Positions 26,736 to 34,793 of a DNA stretch of 64,000 bases are shown in pieces (the first letter of the stretch is position 1; every line of letters starts with the position of its first letter). This DNA is from Paradevosia sp036499825. Its GTDB lineage: Bacteria > Pseudomonadota > Alphaproteobacteria > Rhizobiales > Devosiaceae. Where the stretch lies: positions 87,986 to 151,985 of the forward strand of contig DASYCZ010000035.1 in NCBI GenBank assembly GCA_036499825.1, in the 5' to 3' direction. A program made the position numbers and the translations under genes. The notes beneath the pieces were generated by a model. The model made no database searches. It saw only the letters and a list, made by a program, of their open reading frames with translations, and had not been told where the DNA came from.

Positions 26736-26777
26736 GCAAGGCCCGCAGTCGCCTGGCCGCGCCGCCCCTGGGGCCGC

Positions 26778-27599
26778 TCAGAGCCGGCGGAAACCCAGCG
26801 GCTCCCCGCCGCCGAGCCGGCTGATGCGTGCGACGGCCTCGGCCAGGGGCTCGATCGCCACCGCCATGTGCCAGCTATTGGCGTGGATGATGTCGGCGGC
26901 GCTGGTCATGATCGCCACATGGCCGCGCCAGAACACCAGGTCGCCGCGCCGTGGTGTCGTGACGGCCGCGCCCATCGCGGCCTGCTGGTCGCTGTCGCGC
27001 GGGCAGGCCCGGCCACTGGCGTAAAGCGCCTGCTGCACCAGGCCCGAACAGTCGAGCCCCAGGCTCTGGCGACCGCCCCAATAGTAGGGCGTGCCGGTGA
27101 AACGCTCTGCGACCGCCACGAAATCCGCCTCGGCGGTATCGATCGAAACGAGGTGCTCCTTGACGAACCAGCCGCCCGCCGCCTTGAGGAAGCGGCCCTC
27201 CTCCGCCTCGACGGCAAGCAGCGCATTCATCGAATAGAGCCCGGTCGACGGGGCCTTGATGCTGGGCACGCTGAACCCATAAGTGCGAAGCGCCCGCACC
27301 GTATGAGTGGGCGCCACGGGCGATCCGCCCAAGTCGCTGGCCGCCACATAGCCCACATAGCCATCCCGCTGCGCCTGGCCGAAGGCCCAGCCATCGGCCT
27401 CGTCCAGCACCTCGAACAGCTCGCCGCACAGCAACTGGTCGAGCTGTTCGGCGGCGGCGGAAGCTGCGCGGCGCAGCGCCGTCGCCGGAACCACCGCCTG
27501 GCGCAGGGTCGTGTCGACATAGCGGTCTGCCGGAACGACACCCTCGAGCGAGCGGGCCGCAATCCCGTCGCGCGCCAGGGTCAGGCGCGGATCAAGCAA
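26778..27599 (-). CDS. NlpC/P60 family cysteine peptidase (YkfC-like)
   Basis: A 273-residue protein: two SH3-like domains in the first 150 residues (LFEVLDEADGWAFGQ is the typical SH3b strand) and a C-terminal NlpC/P60 domain with catalytic C184 in GLDCSGLVQQAL, H227 in WRGHVAIM and H239 in IIHANSWHM. No signal peptide is visible, so it is probably cytoplasmic. Such enzymes cleave L-Ala-gamma-D-Glu-DAP stem peptides at the gamma-D-Glu-DAP bond, as in peptidoglycan recycling. It sits convergent to a NagZ-ABC transporter unit, which supports that role. Confidence 0.9.
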   Translation of the reverse strand: MLDPRLTLARDGIAARSLEGVVPADRYVDTTLRQAVVPATALRRAASAAAEQLDQLLCGELFEVLDEADGWAFGQAQRDGYVGYVAASDLGGSPVAPTHTVRALRTYGFSVPSIKAPSTGLYSMNALLAVEAEEGRFLKAAGGWFVKEHLVSIDTAEADFVAVAERFTGTPYYWGGRQSLGLDCSGLVQQALYASGRACPRDSDQQAAMGAAVTTPRRGDLVFWRGHVAIMTSAADIIHANSWHMAVAIEPLAEAVARISRLGGGEPLGFRRL

Positions 27600-27753
27600 G
27601 GGAAATACTCATCATCAAGGGGAGGGAGGCTGTACATGGGCGGACGCTAGCGTAACCGTCGCATCCTGTCACCAATACACACCGACCGTGCGCTTTTCTT
27701 TTCCGCGCGTCGTGCTTACAAATTGATCTTGGGGGATAATTGAGGAGGATTGT

Positions 27754-29067
27754 ATGGCGCGTAAACGGAACGGCGAGTCCCTGGGACAAGACCTTGGCGA
27801 GCCGGCAGCCGGTAATGGGCTGCTGCACCGGCGGGCATTTCTGCAGGGAGGCATAGCCTTCACGGGCGGCGCGGCGGCGCTGGCGGTCGGCAGCCAGCCG
27901 GGGCTGGCTGCGAGCGCTCAGGCGAACCCGATAGGTAACGGTTCCCCGCCCTGGATGACGACGCCCGGGAAACTGTTTTCACCCTATGGCATGCCGGCCG
28001 AGGCCGAGTCGGGCGTGGTGCGCACCTTCGCGTTGAACAAGCTGGCCCCCGGCGTCGGTTCATCGCGCACGCCCCATCACCGCCTCGATGGCACCATCAC
28101 GCCAAACGGGCTGCATTTCGAGCGCTACCACAACGGCGTTCCCGATATCGATCCGGCCAAGCACGAGCTGGTCATCCACGGTCTCGTCGATCGGCCCCTG
28201 GTGTTCTCGCTCGACAAGCTGCTGCGCTACCCCATGGAAAGCCATATCCGTTTCATCGAATGCGCCGGCAACAGCGCTTCGGCCGCCGGCGCCGCGCCGC
28301 CGCAGGCCAATGTGCAGAGCATTCACGGCCTGCTGTCCTGTTCGGAATGGACAGGGGTGCCGCTGAGCGTGCTGCTGGATGAGGCGGGCGTGCAGAAGGG
28401 CGCCAGCTGGATCCTGGCCGAAGGCGCCGATGCCGCCGGCATGGGCCGCAGCATTCCGCTCGACAAGGCCATGGACGATACCATCCTGGCCCTTTACCAG
28501 AACGGCGAGGCGCTGCGTCCCGAGCAGGGCTATCCCATGCGTCTCGTGGTGCCGGGCTTCCAGGGCAATATCAACGTCAAATGGCTGCGGCGCATCAAGG
28601 TCACCGATGGGCCGACCCAGACCCGTGACGAGATCGCCCACTACACCGAGCTGATGAAGGACGGTAAAGCCCGCCAGTTCTGGCTCGAATATGGACCGAA
28701 ATCCTTCATCGCCCGCCCCTCCTTCGGCGTTAACCTGACGGGCCCCGGCTATTACGAGATCTCGGGCCTCGCCTGGTCCGGCACGGGTCGTGTCGCCAAG
28801 GTCGAAGTCTCCGCCGACGGCGGCAAGAGCTGGGCCGAAGCGGCGCTCAACGAGCCGGTGCTGTCCAAGGCGCTGACGCGGTTTCGATTGCCCTGGCAGT
28901 GGGACGGCCAGCCCGCCGTGCTCATGAGCCGGGCGACGGACGAGCGCGGCATCGTGCAACCCACCCATGATGAGTGGAGCGCCACGTTCGCCCCCGGGCA
29001 GATCTACATGTACAATGGCATCCAGAACTGGGCCATCAACGACAAGGGCGAGGTGGCCAATGTCTAA
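27754..29067 (+). CDS. soxC: Sulfite dehydrogenase molybdopterin subunit, SoxC-like
   Basis: A 437-residue protein of the sulfite oxidase family. It carries a Tat-type N-terminus (LHRRAFLQGG, then a hydrophobic stretch), the family block SRTPHHRLDGTITPNGLHFE, HNGVPDIDPAKHELVIHGLV, and the molybdenum-ligating cysteine C170 in FIECAGNS. The C-terminal half is the immunoglobulin-like dimerisation domain (VAKVEVSADGGKSW). It oxidises a sulfur substrate in the periplasm and passes electrons to a cytochrome c. AGGAGG precedes the ATG. No soxXYZAB genes are nearby. The next gene overlaps its end by 8 nt. Confidence 0.93.
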   Translation: MARKRNGESLGQDLGEPAAGNGLLHRRAFLQGGIAFTGGAAALAVGSQPGLAASAQANPIGNGSPPWMTTPGKLFSPYGMPAEAESGVVRTFALNKLAPGVGSSRTPHHRLDGTITPNGLHFERYHNGVPDIDPAKHELVIHGLVDRPLVFSLDKLLRYPMESHIRFIECAGNSASAAGAAPPQANVQSIHGLLSCSEWTGVPLSVLLDEAGVQKGASWILAEGADAAGMGRSIPLDKAMDDTILALYQNGEALRPEQGYPMRLVVPGFQGNINVKWLRRIKVTDGPTQTRDEIAHYTELMKDGKARQFWLEYGPKSFIARPSFGVNLTGPGYYEISGLAWSGTGRVAKVEVSADGGKSWAEAALNEPVLSKALTRFRLPWQWDGQPAVLMSRATDERGIVQPTHDEWSATFAPGQIYMYNGIQNWAINDKGEVANV

Positions 29068-29611
29068 GTTCAAGACTCTGTTCCGACTGACCGCCGCGAC
29101 CCTGGCGCTCGCCATGGCGGCACTCCCCGCTTTGGCGCAGGGCCCGGGACTGGGCCAAAAAGCCACGCCCGACCAGATCGCCGCCGTCGATATCAGCATC
29201 CCGCCGGACGGCCAAAACCTGCCCCCGGGCAACGGTACCGTGGCGATGGGAAAGGCGCTCTTTGGCGAACAATGCGCCAGCTGCCACGGCGAAGCCGGCG
29301 CCGGCGGCAAGGGCGGCCTGGTGCAGCTGACCGGTGGCATCGGCACGCTCGCCAGCCCGCAACCCGTCAAGACCATCAACAGCTACTGGCCGTATGCGAC
29401 GACGATATTCGACTATATCCGGCGCGCCATGCCGGTGACGCACCCGCAGTCGCTGACCAACGAACAGGTCTATGCGGTGACGGCCTATCTGCTGTCGGTG
29501 GATGGCATCGTGCCAGAAGGCACGACGCTGGACGCCAAAACCCTGCCCGCCGTGCAAATGCCCAATCGCGACGGTTTCGCCAACTGGTACGGCAAACCGC
29601 CCACGCCCTGA
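29060..29611 (+). CDS. c-type cytochrome, SoxD-like partner of the sulfite dehydrogenase
   Basis: A 183-residue periplasmic cytochrome with signal peptide (AMAALPALAQG) and a single heme site CASCH near residue 72; the methionine of IRRAMPVTHPQSL is the probable sixth ligand. SoxD proteins accept electrons from SoxC; this one has only one heme domain and is short. The start codon lies inside the last codons of the soxC gene (ATGTCTAA), so the two are translationally coupled. Confidence 0.9.
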   Translation: MSKFKTLFRLTAATLALAMAALPALAQGPGLGQKATPDQIAAVDISIPPDGQNLPPGNGTVAMGKALFGEQCASCHGEAGAGGKGGLVQLTGGIGTLASPQPVKTINSYWPYATTIFDYIRRAMPVTHPQSLTNEQVYAVTAYLLSVDGIVPEGTTLDAKTLPAVQMPNRDGFANWYGKPPTP

Positions 29612-29643
29612 GCGGCAGCGGCGTTACGCCCCACTGGCCACTG

Positions 29644-29678
29644 AACGCGGCGCCGTCTTAGGAGACGGCCGCCGCGTT
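29644..29678. terminator. Hairpin between converging genes
   Basis: AACGCGGCGCCGTCT (29644-29658) pairs with AGACGGCCGCCGCGTT (29663-29678) with one bulged base. It is 32 nt after the cytochrome stop and 11 nt before the end of the converging gene. No T-run on either side, so termination strength is uncertain. Confidence 0.55.
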
Positions 29679-29689
29679 GCGGCCCACCA

Positions 29690-30385
29690 TCAGCGCAGCG
29701 GCCCGTTGCGTTCGAACTCTTCCCAACCCAGGAGTTTGGGGCGCGAGCCCTCCGGATCGTCGTCGTCTGAGGGGATCTTGCCACCGGGCTTTTGCGAGCG
29801 CTTCAGCTTCGCCTTCCAGGCGGCCCGGCGCCGGTTCTCGGCGGCCGTCGCCGCATCCTCCTCGCGCCAGGCGGCCACCAGGTCGCGATCGAGGATGTCC
29901 TCGACCTGGCGCGGATCGAAGACATGGAAGGTCACCTTCTTCGCCCGTCCGCGCAGTTTTACCGTGCGGGTGCCGGCGCTCGGCAAGCGGCCATCCTTGA
30001 GCCAGCGATGGCGCTCGGTGGTCGAGATGGTCAGGATGTCCTCGATTTCACGGGGGATCACCGGCAGGCTGTCGATGCCCGCAAGCGTTTTGGAAACAAC
30101 CGCCGCCGCCGCCCGGAACGCGTCGTCCGAACCCTCCGGCATCCGCAAGGCGACCGCCACAGCCTCAAGGACGACCGCCTTTTTCGCTGCCGCAGGCAGG
30201 CGTGCACGGATCTCAAGAAGAATACCCCTGGCCCGGACCGACGAGCCGAGCGTGGCATCCGACGACAGCGTCCACTCCTGACTAAGCGTCACATCTGAAG
30301 GTTTTGGCGGCTGAGAAGGCATGCGCTGCAAATAGGTCTTCCGGCTCTGTGCTTCAACGACATGTTGAGGGCGTTGGCTCGGCAT
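29690..30385 (-). CDS. Hypothetical protein with possible helix-turn-helix segment
   Basis: Not recognised. The 231-residue product is basic and helical. Residues about 105-140 (EDILTISTTERHRWLKDGRL, then SAGTRTVKLRG) look like an excisionase/MerR-type helix-turn-helix that could bind DNA. A later segment rich in Glu/Ala/Arg (AAWREEDAATAAENRRRAA) is a likely coiled coil. Codon use and lack of stops support a real gene. In-frame ATGs at 30385 and 30322 are both possible starts. It converges with the soxCD-like operon and its upstream side runs into a repeat tract. Confidence 0.65.
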   Translation of the reverse strand: MPSQRPQHVVEAQSRKTYLQRMPSQPPKPSDVTLSQEWTLSSDATLGSSVRARGILLEIRARLPAAAKKAVVLEAVAVALRMPEGSDDAFRAAAAVVSKTLAGIDSLPVIPREIEDILTISTTERHRWLKDGRLPSAGTRTVKLRGRAKKVTFHVFDPRQVEDILDRDLVAAWREEDAATAAENRRRAAWKAKLKRSQKPGGKIPSDDDDPEGSRPKLLGWEEFERNGPLR

Positions 30386-30404
30386 GGGTCACCGATCTTT
30401 CGAC

Positions 30405-30875
30405 CACCTCGCCCCTATGGGGACTTCGAGCCGTTCCGCCGCAGGCGGAGCAATCGCTCCAGTGGAGCGATTGGAGGTGAAAGGCCATTAGAGCTGCGCT
30501 CGAATGGCGAGACGCGTGGCCGCAATCACCAAGCTTTCGGTCACCTCGCCCCTCCGGGGAGAGGTCGACGCGATAGCGTCGGGTGAGGGGAGCGGAGTTC
30601 TCAGCACCCCTGATGCTGCGGTTCGCGCCATTACCGATGCTTCCGCGAACCGCCGGATAGTCGCCTGATCTCTCCCCACCCACCGGGTCATTCCGGCGAA
30701 GGCCGGAATCCATGTCCGTGGCCTACCGCTTACATCCAGCTTATGGGTTACTCCCCGCATGGATCCCGGCCTCCGCCGGGATGACTCGGGGAAAATAGAG
30801 GGATTGCCTCCCACCACTGGCCTCTTGGTCACCTCGCTCTTTGGGCGCGATCAGGGCAAGGGAACAAGGGCCACA
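30405..30875. repeat. Dispersed intergenic repeats, first tract
   Basis: No gene is seen between 30386 and 31014. 30405-30517 is a copy of the unit at 17141-17275 and 31755-31890. 30536-30875 is a unit of about 340 nt that recurs almost unchanged, in the same orientation, at 32019-32372; it contains the mirror segment TCATTCCGGCGAAGGCCGGA near 30688 and its inverted partner GGCCTCCGCCGGGATGACTC near 30768. Codon-like structure is absent. 30876-31014 holds nothing recognised apart from the upstream region of the methyltransferase gene. Confidence 0.8.
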
Positions 30876-31014
30876 TACCGACCAAAAGATCACCGCCTCA
30901 ACTGGCCGCAAAGCAACGCCGCGTGGGCGACCTGACCTTTTCCCCTTGCCATGCCATCAGCCACCGTTTCTATCAATCCGGTCGCCGAAGCACCGGCGCT
31001 AGGGGGCAGGACCG

Positions 31015-31725
31015 ATGACGAACGGATGGGAAGAGTCGGCTGCTGCCTGGATTGCCGGGCTCGGCGCCGAGGGAGATTTCGCGCGGCGGTTCGTTCTCGA
31101 CCAGCCCATGCTGGAGCGCGTGGGGCAGAGCGGGGCGCGCAACGCGCTCGATGTGGGTTGTGGCGAAGGGCGGTTCTGCCGGATGCTGGCGGCGCGGGGC
31201 GTCGGCGCGACGGGGATTGATCCGTCGCCATCGCTCATCGGCGAGGCGCGGCGCCTCGATCCCAAGGGTGATTATCGCATCGCCGCGGCCGAAGAGCTGC
31301 CGTTCGACGAAGCGGCGTTCGAGCTGGTCGTAGCCTATCTGAGCCTTATCGACATCGCCGACCTCAAGGCGGCCATCACCGAGATGAGCCGGGTGCTGCG
31401 TCCGGGCGGCCAATTGCTGATCGCCAATCTCACCAGCTTTTACAGCGCCAGCAATCCGACCGGCTGGATCGACGAGGCCGATGGCACGCGCCGGTTCCTC
31501 ATCGACAACTATATGGGCGAGCGCGCCGACTGGGTCGCCTGGCGAGGGCTCAGGGTGATCAACTGGCACCGCCCGCTCAGCGCCTATATGGGACTGCTGC
31601 TCGATGCGGGCCTGACGCTACGCCATTTCGACGAACCACTGCCGCATGGCGGCGATCCCAAACAGGCCGAGTTTTTTCGCCGCGTACCCTCATTCCTGAT
31701 CATGGCGTGGGAAAAGCCGGCCTAG
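31015..31725 (+). CDS. Class I SAM-dependent methyltransferase
   Basis: A 236-residue methyltransferase: motif I ALDVGCGEGRFCRML, GIDPSPSLIGEAR at strand 2, AAAEELPFDEAAFELVVAYL and MSRVLRPGGQLLIANL. Most like methyltransferase domain 11 proteins; acceptor unknown. The gene is enclosed by repeat tracts, with near-identical copies of a 340-nt repeat on each side in the same orientation. No transposase is present. The ATG at 31015 follows GGGGGCAGGACCG, an acceptable ribosome site. Confidence 0.9.
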   Translation: MTNGWEESAAAWIAGLGAEGDFARRFVLDQPMLERVGQSGARNALDVGCGEGRFCRMLAARGVGATGIDPSPSLIGEARRLDPKGDYRIAAAEELPFDEAAFELVVAYLSLIDIADLKAAITEMSRVLRPGGQLLIANLTSFYSASNPTGWIDEADGTRRFLIDNYMGERADWVAWRGLRVINWHRPLSAYMGLLLDAGLTLRHFDEPLPHGGDPKQAEFFRRVPSFLIMAWEKPA

Positions 31726-31754
31726 GGATTACGAAGGTGAGATGCTCGCCGGCA

Positions 31755-32372
31755 CTCACCTCGGCCCTTTGGGGACTTCGAGCCGTTCCGCCCATAGGCG
31801 GAGCAATCGCTCCAGTGGAGCGATTGGAGGCGAGAAGGCCATGAGAGCTGCGCTCGAATGGCGAGACGCGTAAGCGTCGGGTGAGAGGTACGGAGCTACC
31901 GGTTTCTGCGTACGCGGCACCACCCCTCACCCCCCTGTCGGGCTCCCTCTCCCCGGAGGGGCGAGGGGGCAGGAGCCGCTGTCTTTTGATGACTTCTTCG
32001 CCCGTTCCACAGCTCTCTCGGTCACCTCGCCCCGCTGGGGAGAGGTCGACGCGATAGCGTCGGGTGAGGGGAGCGGAGTTCTCAGCACCCCTGATGCTGC
32101 GGTTCGCGCCACTACCGATGCTTCAGCGAACCGCCGGATAATCGCCTGATCTCTCCCCACCCACCGGGTCATTCCGGCGGAGGCCGGAATCCATGTCCGT
32201 GGCCTGCCGCCTACATCCAGCCTATGGGTTGCTCCCCGCATGGATCCGGGCCTCCGCCGGGATGACTCAGAGAAAATAGAGGGATTGTCGCTCGCCACTG
32301 GCCTCTCGGTCACCTCGCTCTTTCGGGGCGAGGGAACCGGGGGCATAATCAGGGCAAGGAACAGGGGCCGCG
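31755..32372. repeat. Dispersed intergenic repeats, second tract
   Basis: No gene between 31726 and 32471. 31755-31890 repeats the GACTTCGAGCCGTTCCGCC unit. 31905-31975 is a C-rich/G-rich inverted pair (CCCCTCACCCCCCTG and CGGAGGGGCGAGGGGGCAGG). 32019-32372 is the second copy of the 340-nt unit of 30536-30875, differing at scattered single bases only. Confidence 0.8.
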
Positions 32373-32415
32373 AGACCCGCGAAAGCCTGCGGATCACCAC
32401 CCCACCATAACCGCA

Positions 32416-32454
32416 AAACAAAACCGCATGGGCGGCAAAGCCCATGCGGTTTTT
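32416..32454. terminator. Bidirectional rho-independent terminator
   Basis: AAACCGCATGGGC (32421-32433) and GCCCATGCGGTTT (32440-32452) form a 13-bp stem. It has a T-run on the plus strand (32450-32454) and, read on the minus strand, GTTTTGTTTTG after the stem, so it can end the minus-strand oxidoreductase operon that stops at 32472. Confidence 0.9.
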
Positions 32455-32471
32455 AAACGTGCAGCGGTCGG

Positions 32472-34793
32472 TTAGCCGGCCAGTGAATACCCCAGATCGC
32501 TCAGCGGCATGCTGCGGACGCGTTCGCCGGTGGCCGTGAAGATGGCGTTGCCGAGCGCCGGAGCCAGGGCCGGGAAGGCGGGCTCGCCCATTCCGGTGGG
32601 CGGATTGTCGGACTGGATGAAGAAGGCATCGATGGTCATCGGTGCGAACGGCATGCGCACGATCGGATAGGCGTTGTAGTTCTGCTGCTGGATCTGCCCG
32701 TTCTCGATGTCGACCTTGAGGCCCATGGCGGTCGAGAGCGCGTCGGTGGACGCCCCCTGGGCCTGGGCTTCGGAGCCCGCCATATCGATGATCGGCCCGA
32801 CGTCGAGCACCGCCACGATACGGTCGACCTTGATGCGCTTGTTGGCGTCGACGCTGATCTCGATCGCCTGCGCCACGTGACCGGAATGCGAGTAGCACCA
32901 GGCAAAGCCGAGGGCACTGCCCTTGGGCAGGGTCTTGCCCCATTCGGCCTTCTCGGCGCACAGCTTGATCACGTCGCTGACGCGCTTGGGGCTGAAGTTG
33001 ATGGTCTTGGGGTCCTTGGGGGCCAATTCCGGAATGTCGAGGTTAACCGCCTCCAGGAGGAACTCGACATGGTCACGGCCGGAAGCCACCGCCAACTCAT
33101 GCATGAAGCTCTGCGCGGCGAAGACCTGGGCATTGTCGCCCGGGGCCCGCCAGGAGCCGGTCGGGATCCGCAGCGGGAACATGGTCTTGCCTCGACGCAG
33201 GTTCGGCGCCTTGATGGAAAACTTCAGGTTGTCCGTGAGGTTGGCGCCGGTGGATTCCTTCTTGCCGTCGGCCGTGAAGGTGATGAAATGTTCCTGCCAG
33301 GCGTCGAGCTTGCCATTGGCGTCGATGGCGCCCTTGAACTGGTGGTAGCCGGCCGGACGGAAGAAATCGTGGGTGAAGTCGTCCTCACGAGTCCATTGCA
33401 GCTTGACCGGGGCGTTGACCTTCATGGCGATGGCCGCCGCCTCGCACGCATAGTCATTGACCAGGCGCCGGCCGAAGCCGCCGCCGACACGGGTCTGGTG
33501 GACGATGACCTGCTCGGGTGGAAGGCCCGCCGCCTTGGCCATCAGCGGCAAACCGCGGTCGGGCTGCTGGGTCGGAACCCAGAGTTCCAGCACGCCGTCA
33601 TGAAGGTGCGCGGTGGTGTTCTGCGGCTCGAGCGGCGCATGGGCCGCGAAGGGATATTCGTAATAGGCCTCGACAGTCTTCTTGGCGGCGGCGAAAGCCT
33701 TGTCCACATCGCCGACATTGTCATCGGGCGTGGCCGGGAACGTCGTGGCGATCTTCTTGGCGTCAGCCGAGAATTTGGAAGTGGAATCGGTCGAGGCTTC
33801 GCTCAGATCCCAATCCACCACCAGCTTCTTCTTGGCCTGGAAGGCGCTCCAGGTATCCTTGGCGATGATGGCGACGCCCGGCATGGCCTCGACCATGAGG
33901 CCGGTGCCTTCGACCGGGAAGGCATCGACGACGCCGGGCTGCGCCTTGATCTCGTCGACGTTGAAGGATTTGACCTTGCCGCCGGCTGCCGGACATTTGG
34001 TGTAGCTGGCATAGAGCATGCCGGGCAACTGCACGTCGATGCCGAACAGCGGCTTGCCGGTGACCACCTTGGGATCATCGACGCCGCGGAAGCGGTTGCC
34101 GATGAGGCGATACTGGTCACGGGTCTTGAGCGTGAGGGTCTTGGGATCGGGCACCGGCATGCCGGCCGCCGCGACCGCGAACGACCCATAGGTCGCCGAT
34201 TTGCCGCTGGCCGCATGGCTCAGCATGGAATCCTGCGCGGTGATCTGGGCCGCATCCACGCCCCATTCCTTGGCGGCGGCGGCGATCAGCATGGCCTTGG
34301 CGCCGGCGCCGGCCTGGCGCAGCTGGTCCCAGGCGCGGGGGATCGAGGTCGAACCACCGGCGCCCTGGCTGCCATAGACCTTGGGATTGATGTCGGCCTG
34401 TTCCATCACGACGTGCTTCCAGTCGGCATCGAGCTCATCGGCGATGATGACGCCGAACGAGGTCTTGATGCCCTGCCCGATCTCCGGGGCCTTGGAATAG
34501 ATGGTGATGGTGTTGTCCGGGGCGATGCGGATGAAGGCGTTCATCACCTGGGAGGCGCCCTCGGGCGCATCCTTGCCGTCCACGGTGTCGATATTGGCCA
34601 TCTCGTTGGCGAAGGCCGGGCCCCCGAGGTTGAAGCCCAGCACCAGCCCGGCGCCGGCGGCGCTGGCCAGTTTGAAGAAGGTGCGCCGTCGCATGGTCGA
34701 GGACGGCGCCGCTGCCGGCACTGAACGGACCTCGTTGATCAGGGCCGAGAGATACGCATCGGACCGGGCAAAGTTGGACTGGATCTCATTCAT
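32472..34793 (-). CDS. Xanthine dehydrogenase-family molybdopterin-binding subunit (IorB/aldehyde oxidoreductase type)
   Basis: A 773-residue large subunit. A Tat signal is internal to a long N-terminus (MRRRTFFKLASAAGAGLVLG at about residues 34-53), so the enzyme is exported folded. Molybdopterin-contact motifs include QTRVGGGFGRR, and the catalytic glutamate is in PTGMGEPAFPALAPALGNA near the C-terminus. This is the isoquinoline 1-oxidoreductase/nicotinate-type branch that oxidises aldehydes or N-heterocycles with water. Last gene of an operon with a 2Fe-2S subunit and triheme cytochrome; starts within the cytochrome stop (8-nt overlap). Substrate unknown. Confidence 0.93.
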   Translation of the reverse strand: MNEIQSNFARSDAYLSALINEVRSVPAAAPSSTMRRRTFFKLASAAGAGLVLGFNLGGPAFANEMANIDTVDGKDAPEGASQVMNAFIRIAPDNTITIYSKAPEIGQGIKTSFGVIIADELDADWKHVVMEQADINPKVYGSQGAGGSTSIPRAWDQLRQAGAGAKAMLIAAAAKEWGVDAAQITAQDSMLSHAASGKSATYGSFAVAAAGMPVPDPKTLTLKTRDQYRLIGNRFRGVDDPKVVTGKPLFGIDVQLPGMLYASYTKCPAAGGKVKSFNVDEIKAQPGVVDAFPVEGTGLMVEAMPGVAIIAKDTWSAFQAKKKLVVDWDLSEASTDSTSKFSADAKKIATTFPATPDDNVGDVDKAFAAAKKTVEAYYEYPFAAHAPLEPQNTTAHLHDGVLELWVPTQQPDRGLPLMAKAAGLPPEQVIVHQTRVGGGFGRRLVNDYACEAAAIAMKVNAPVKLQWTREDDFTHDFFRPAGYHQFKGAIDANGKLDAWQEHFITFTADGKKESTGANLTDNLKFSIKAPNLRRGKTMFPLRIPTGSWRAPGDNAQVFAAQSFMHELAVASGRDHVEFLLEAVNLDIPELAPKDPKTINFSPKRVSDVIKLCAEKAEWGKTLPKGSALGFAWCYSHSGHVAQAIEISVDANKRIKVDRIVAVLDVGPIIDMAGSEAQAQGASTDALSTAMGLKVDIENGQIQQQNYNAYPIVRMPFAPMTIDAFFIQSDNPPTGMGEPAFPALAPALGNAIFTATGERVRSMPLSDLGYSLAG

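Noticed and set aside
30876..31014. Open frame on the plus strand beginning at 30951
   Set aside because: It runs into the methyltransferase gene in a different frame and shows no domain; the methyltransferase start at 31015 is well supported.
30536..32372. CRISPR array or IS element among the repeats
   Set aside because: The repeats are long, few and unevenly spaced, with no regular spacers, no cas genes and no transposase.
32877..34724. Open frame of 615 codons opposite the molybdopterin subunit
   Set aside because: Antisense shadow of a gene with clear catalytic motifs on the other strand.
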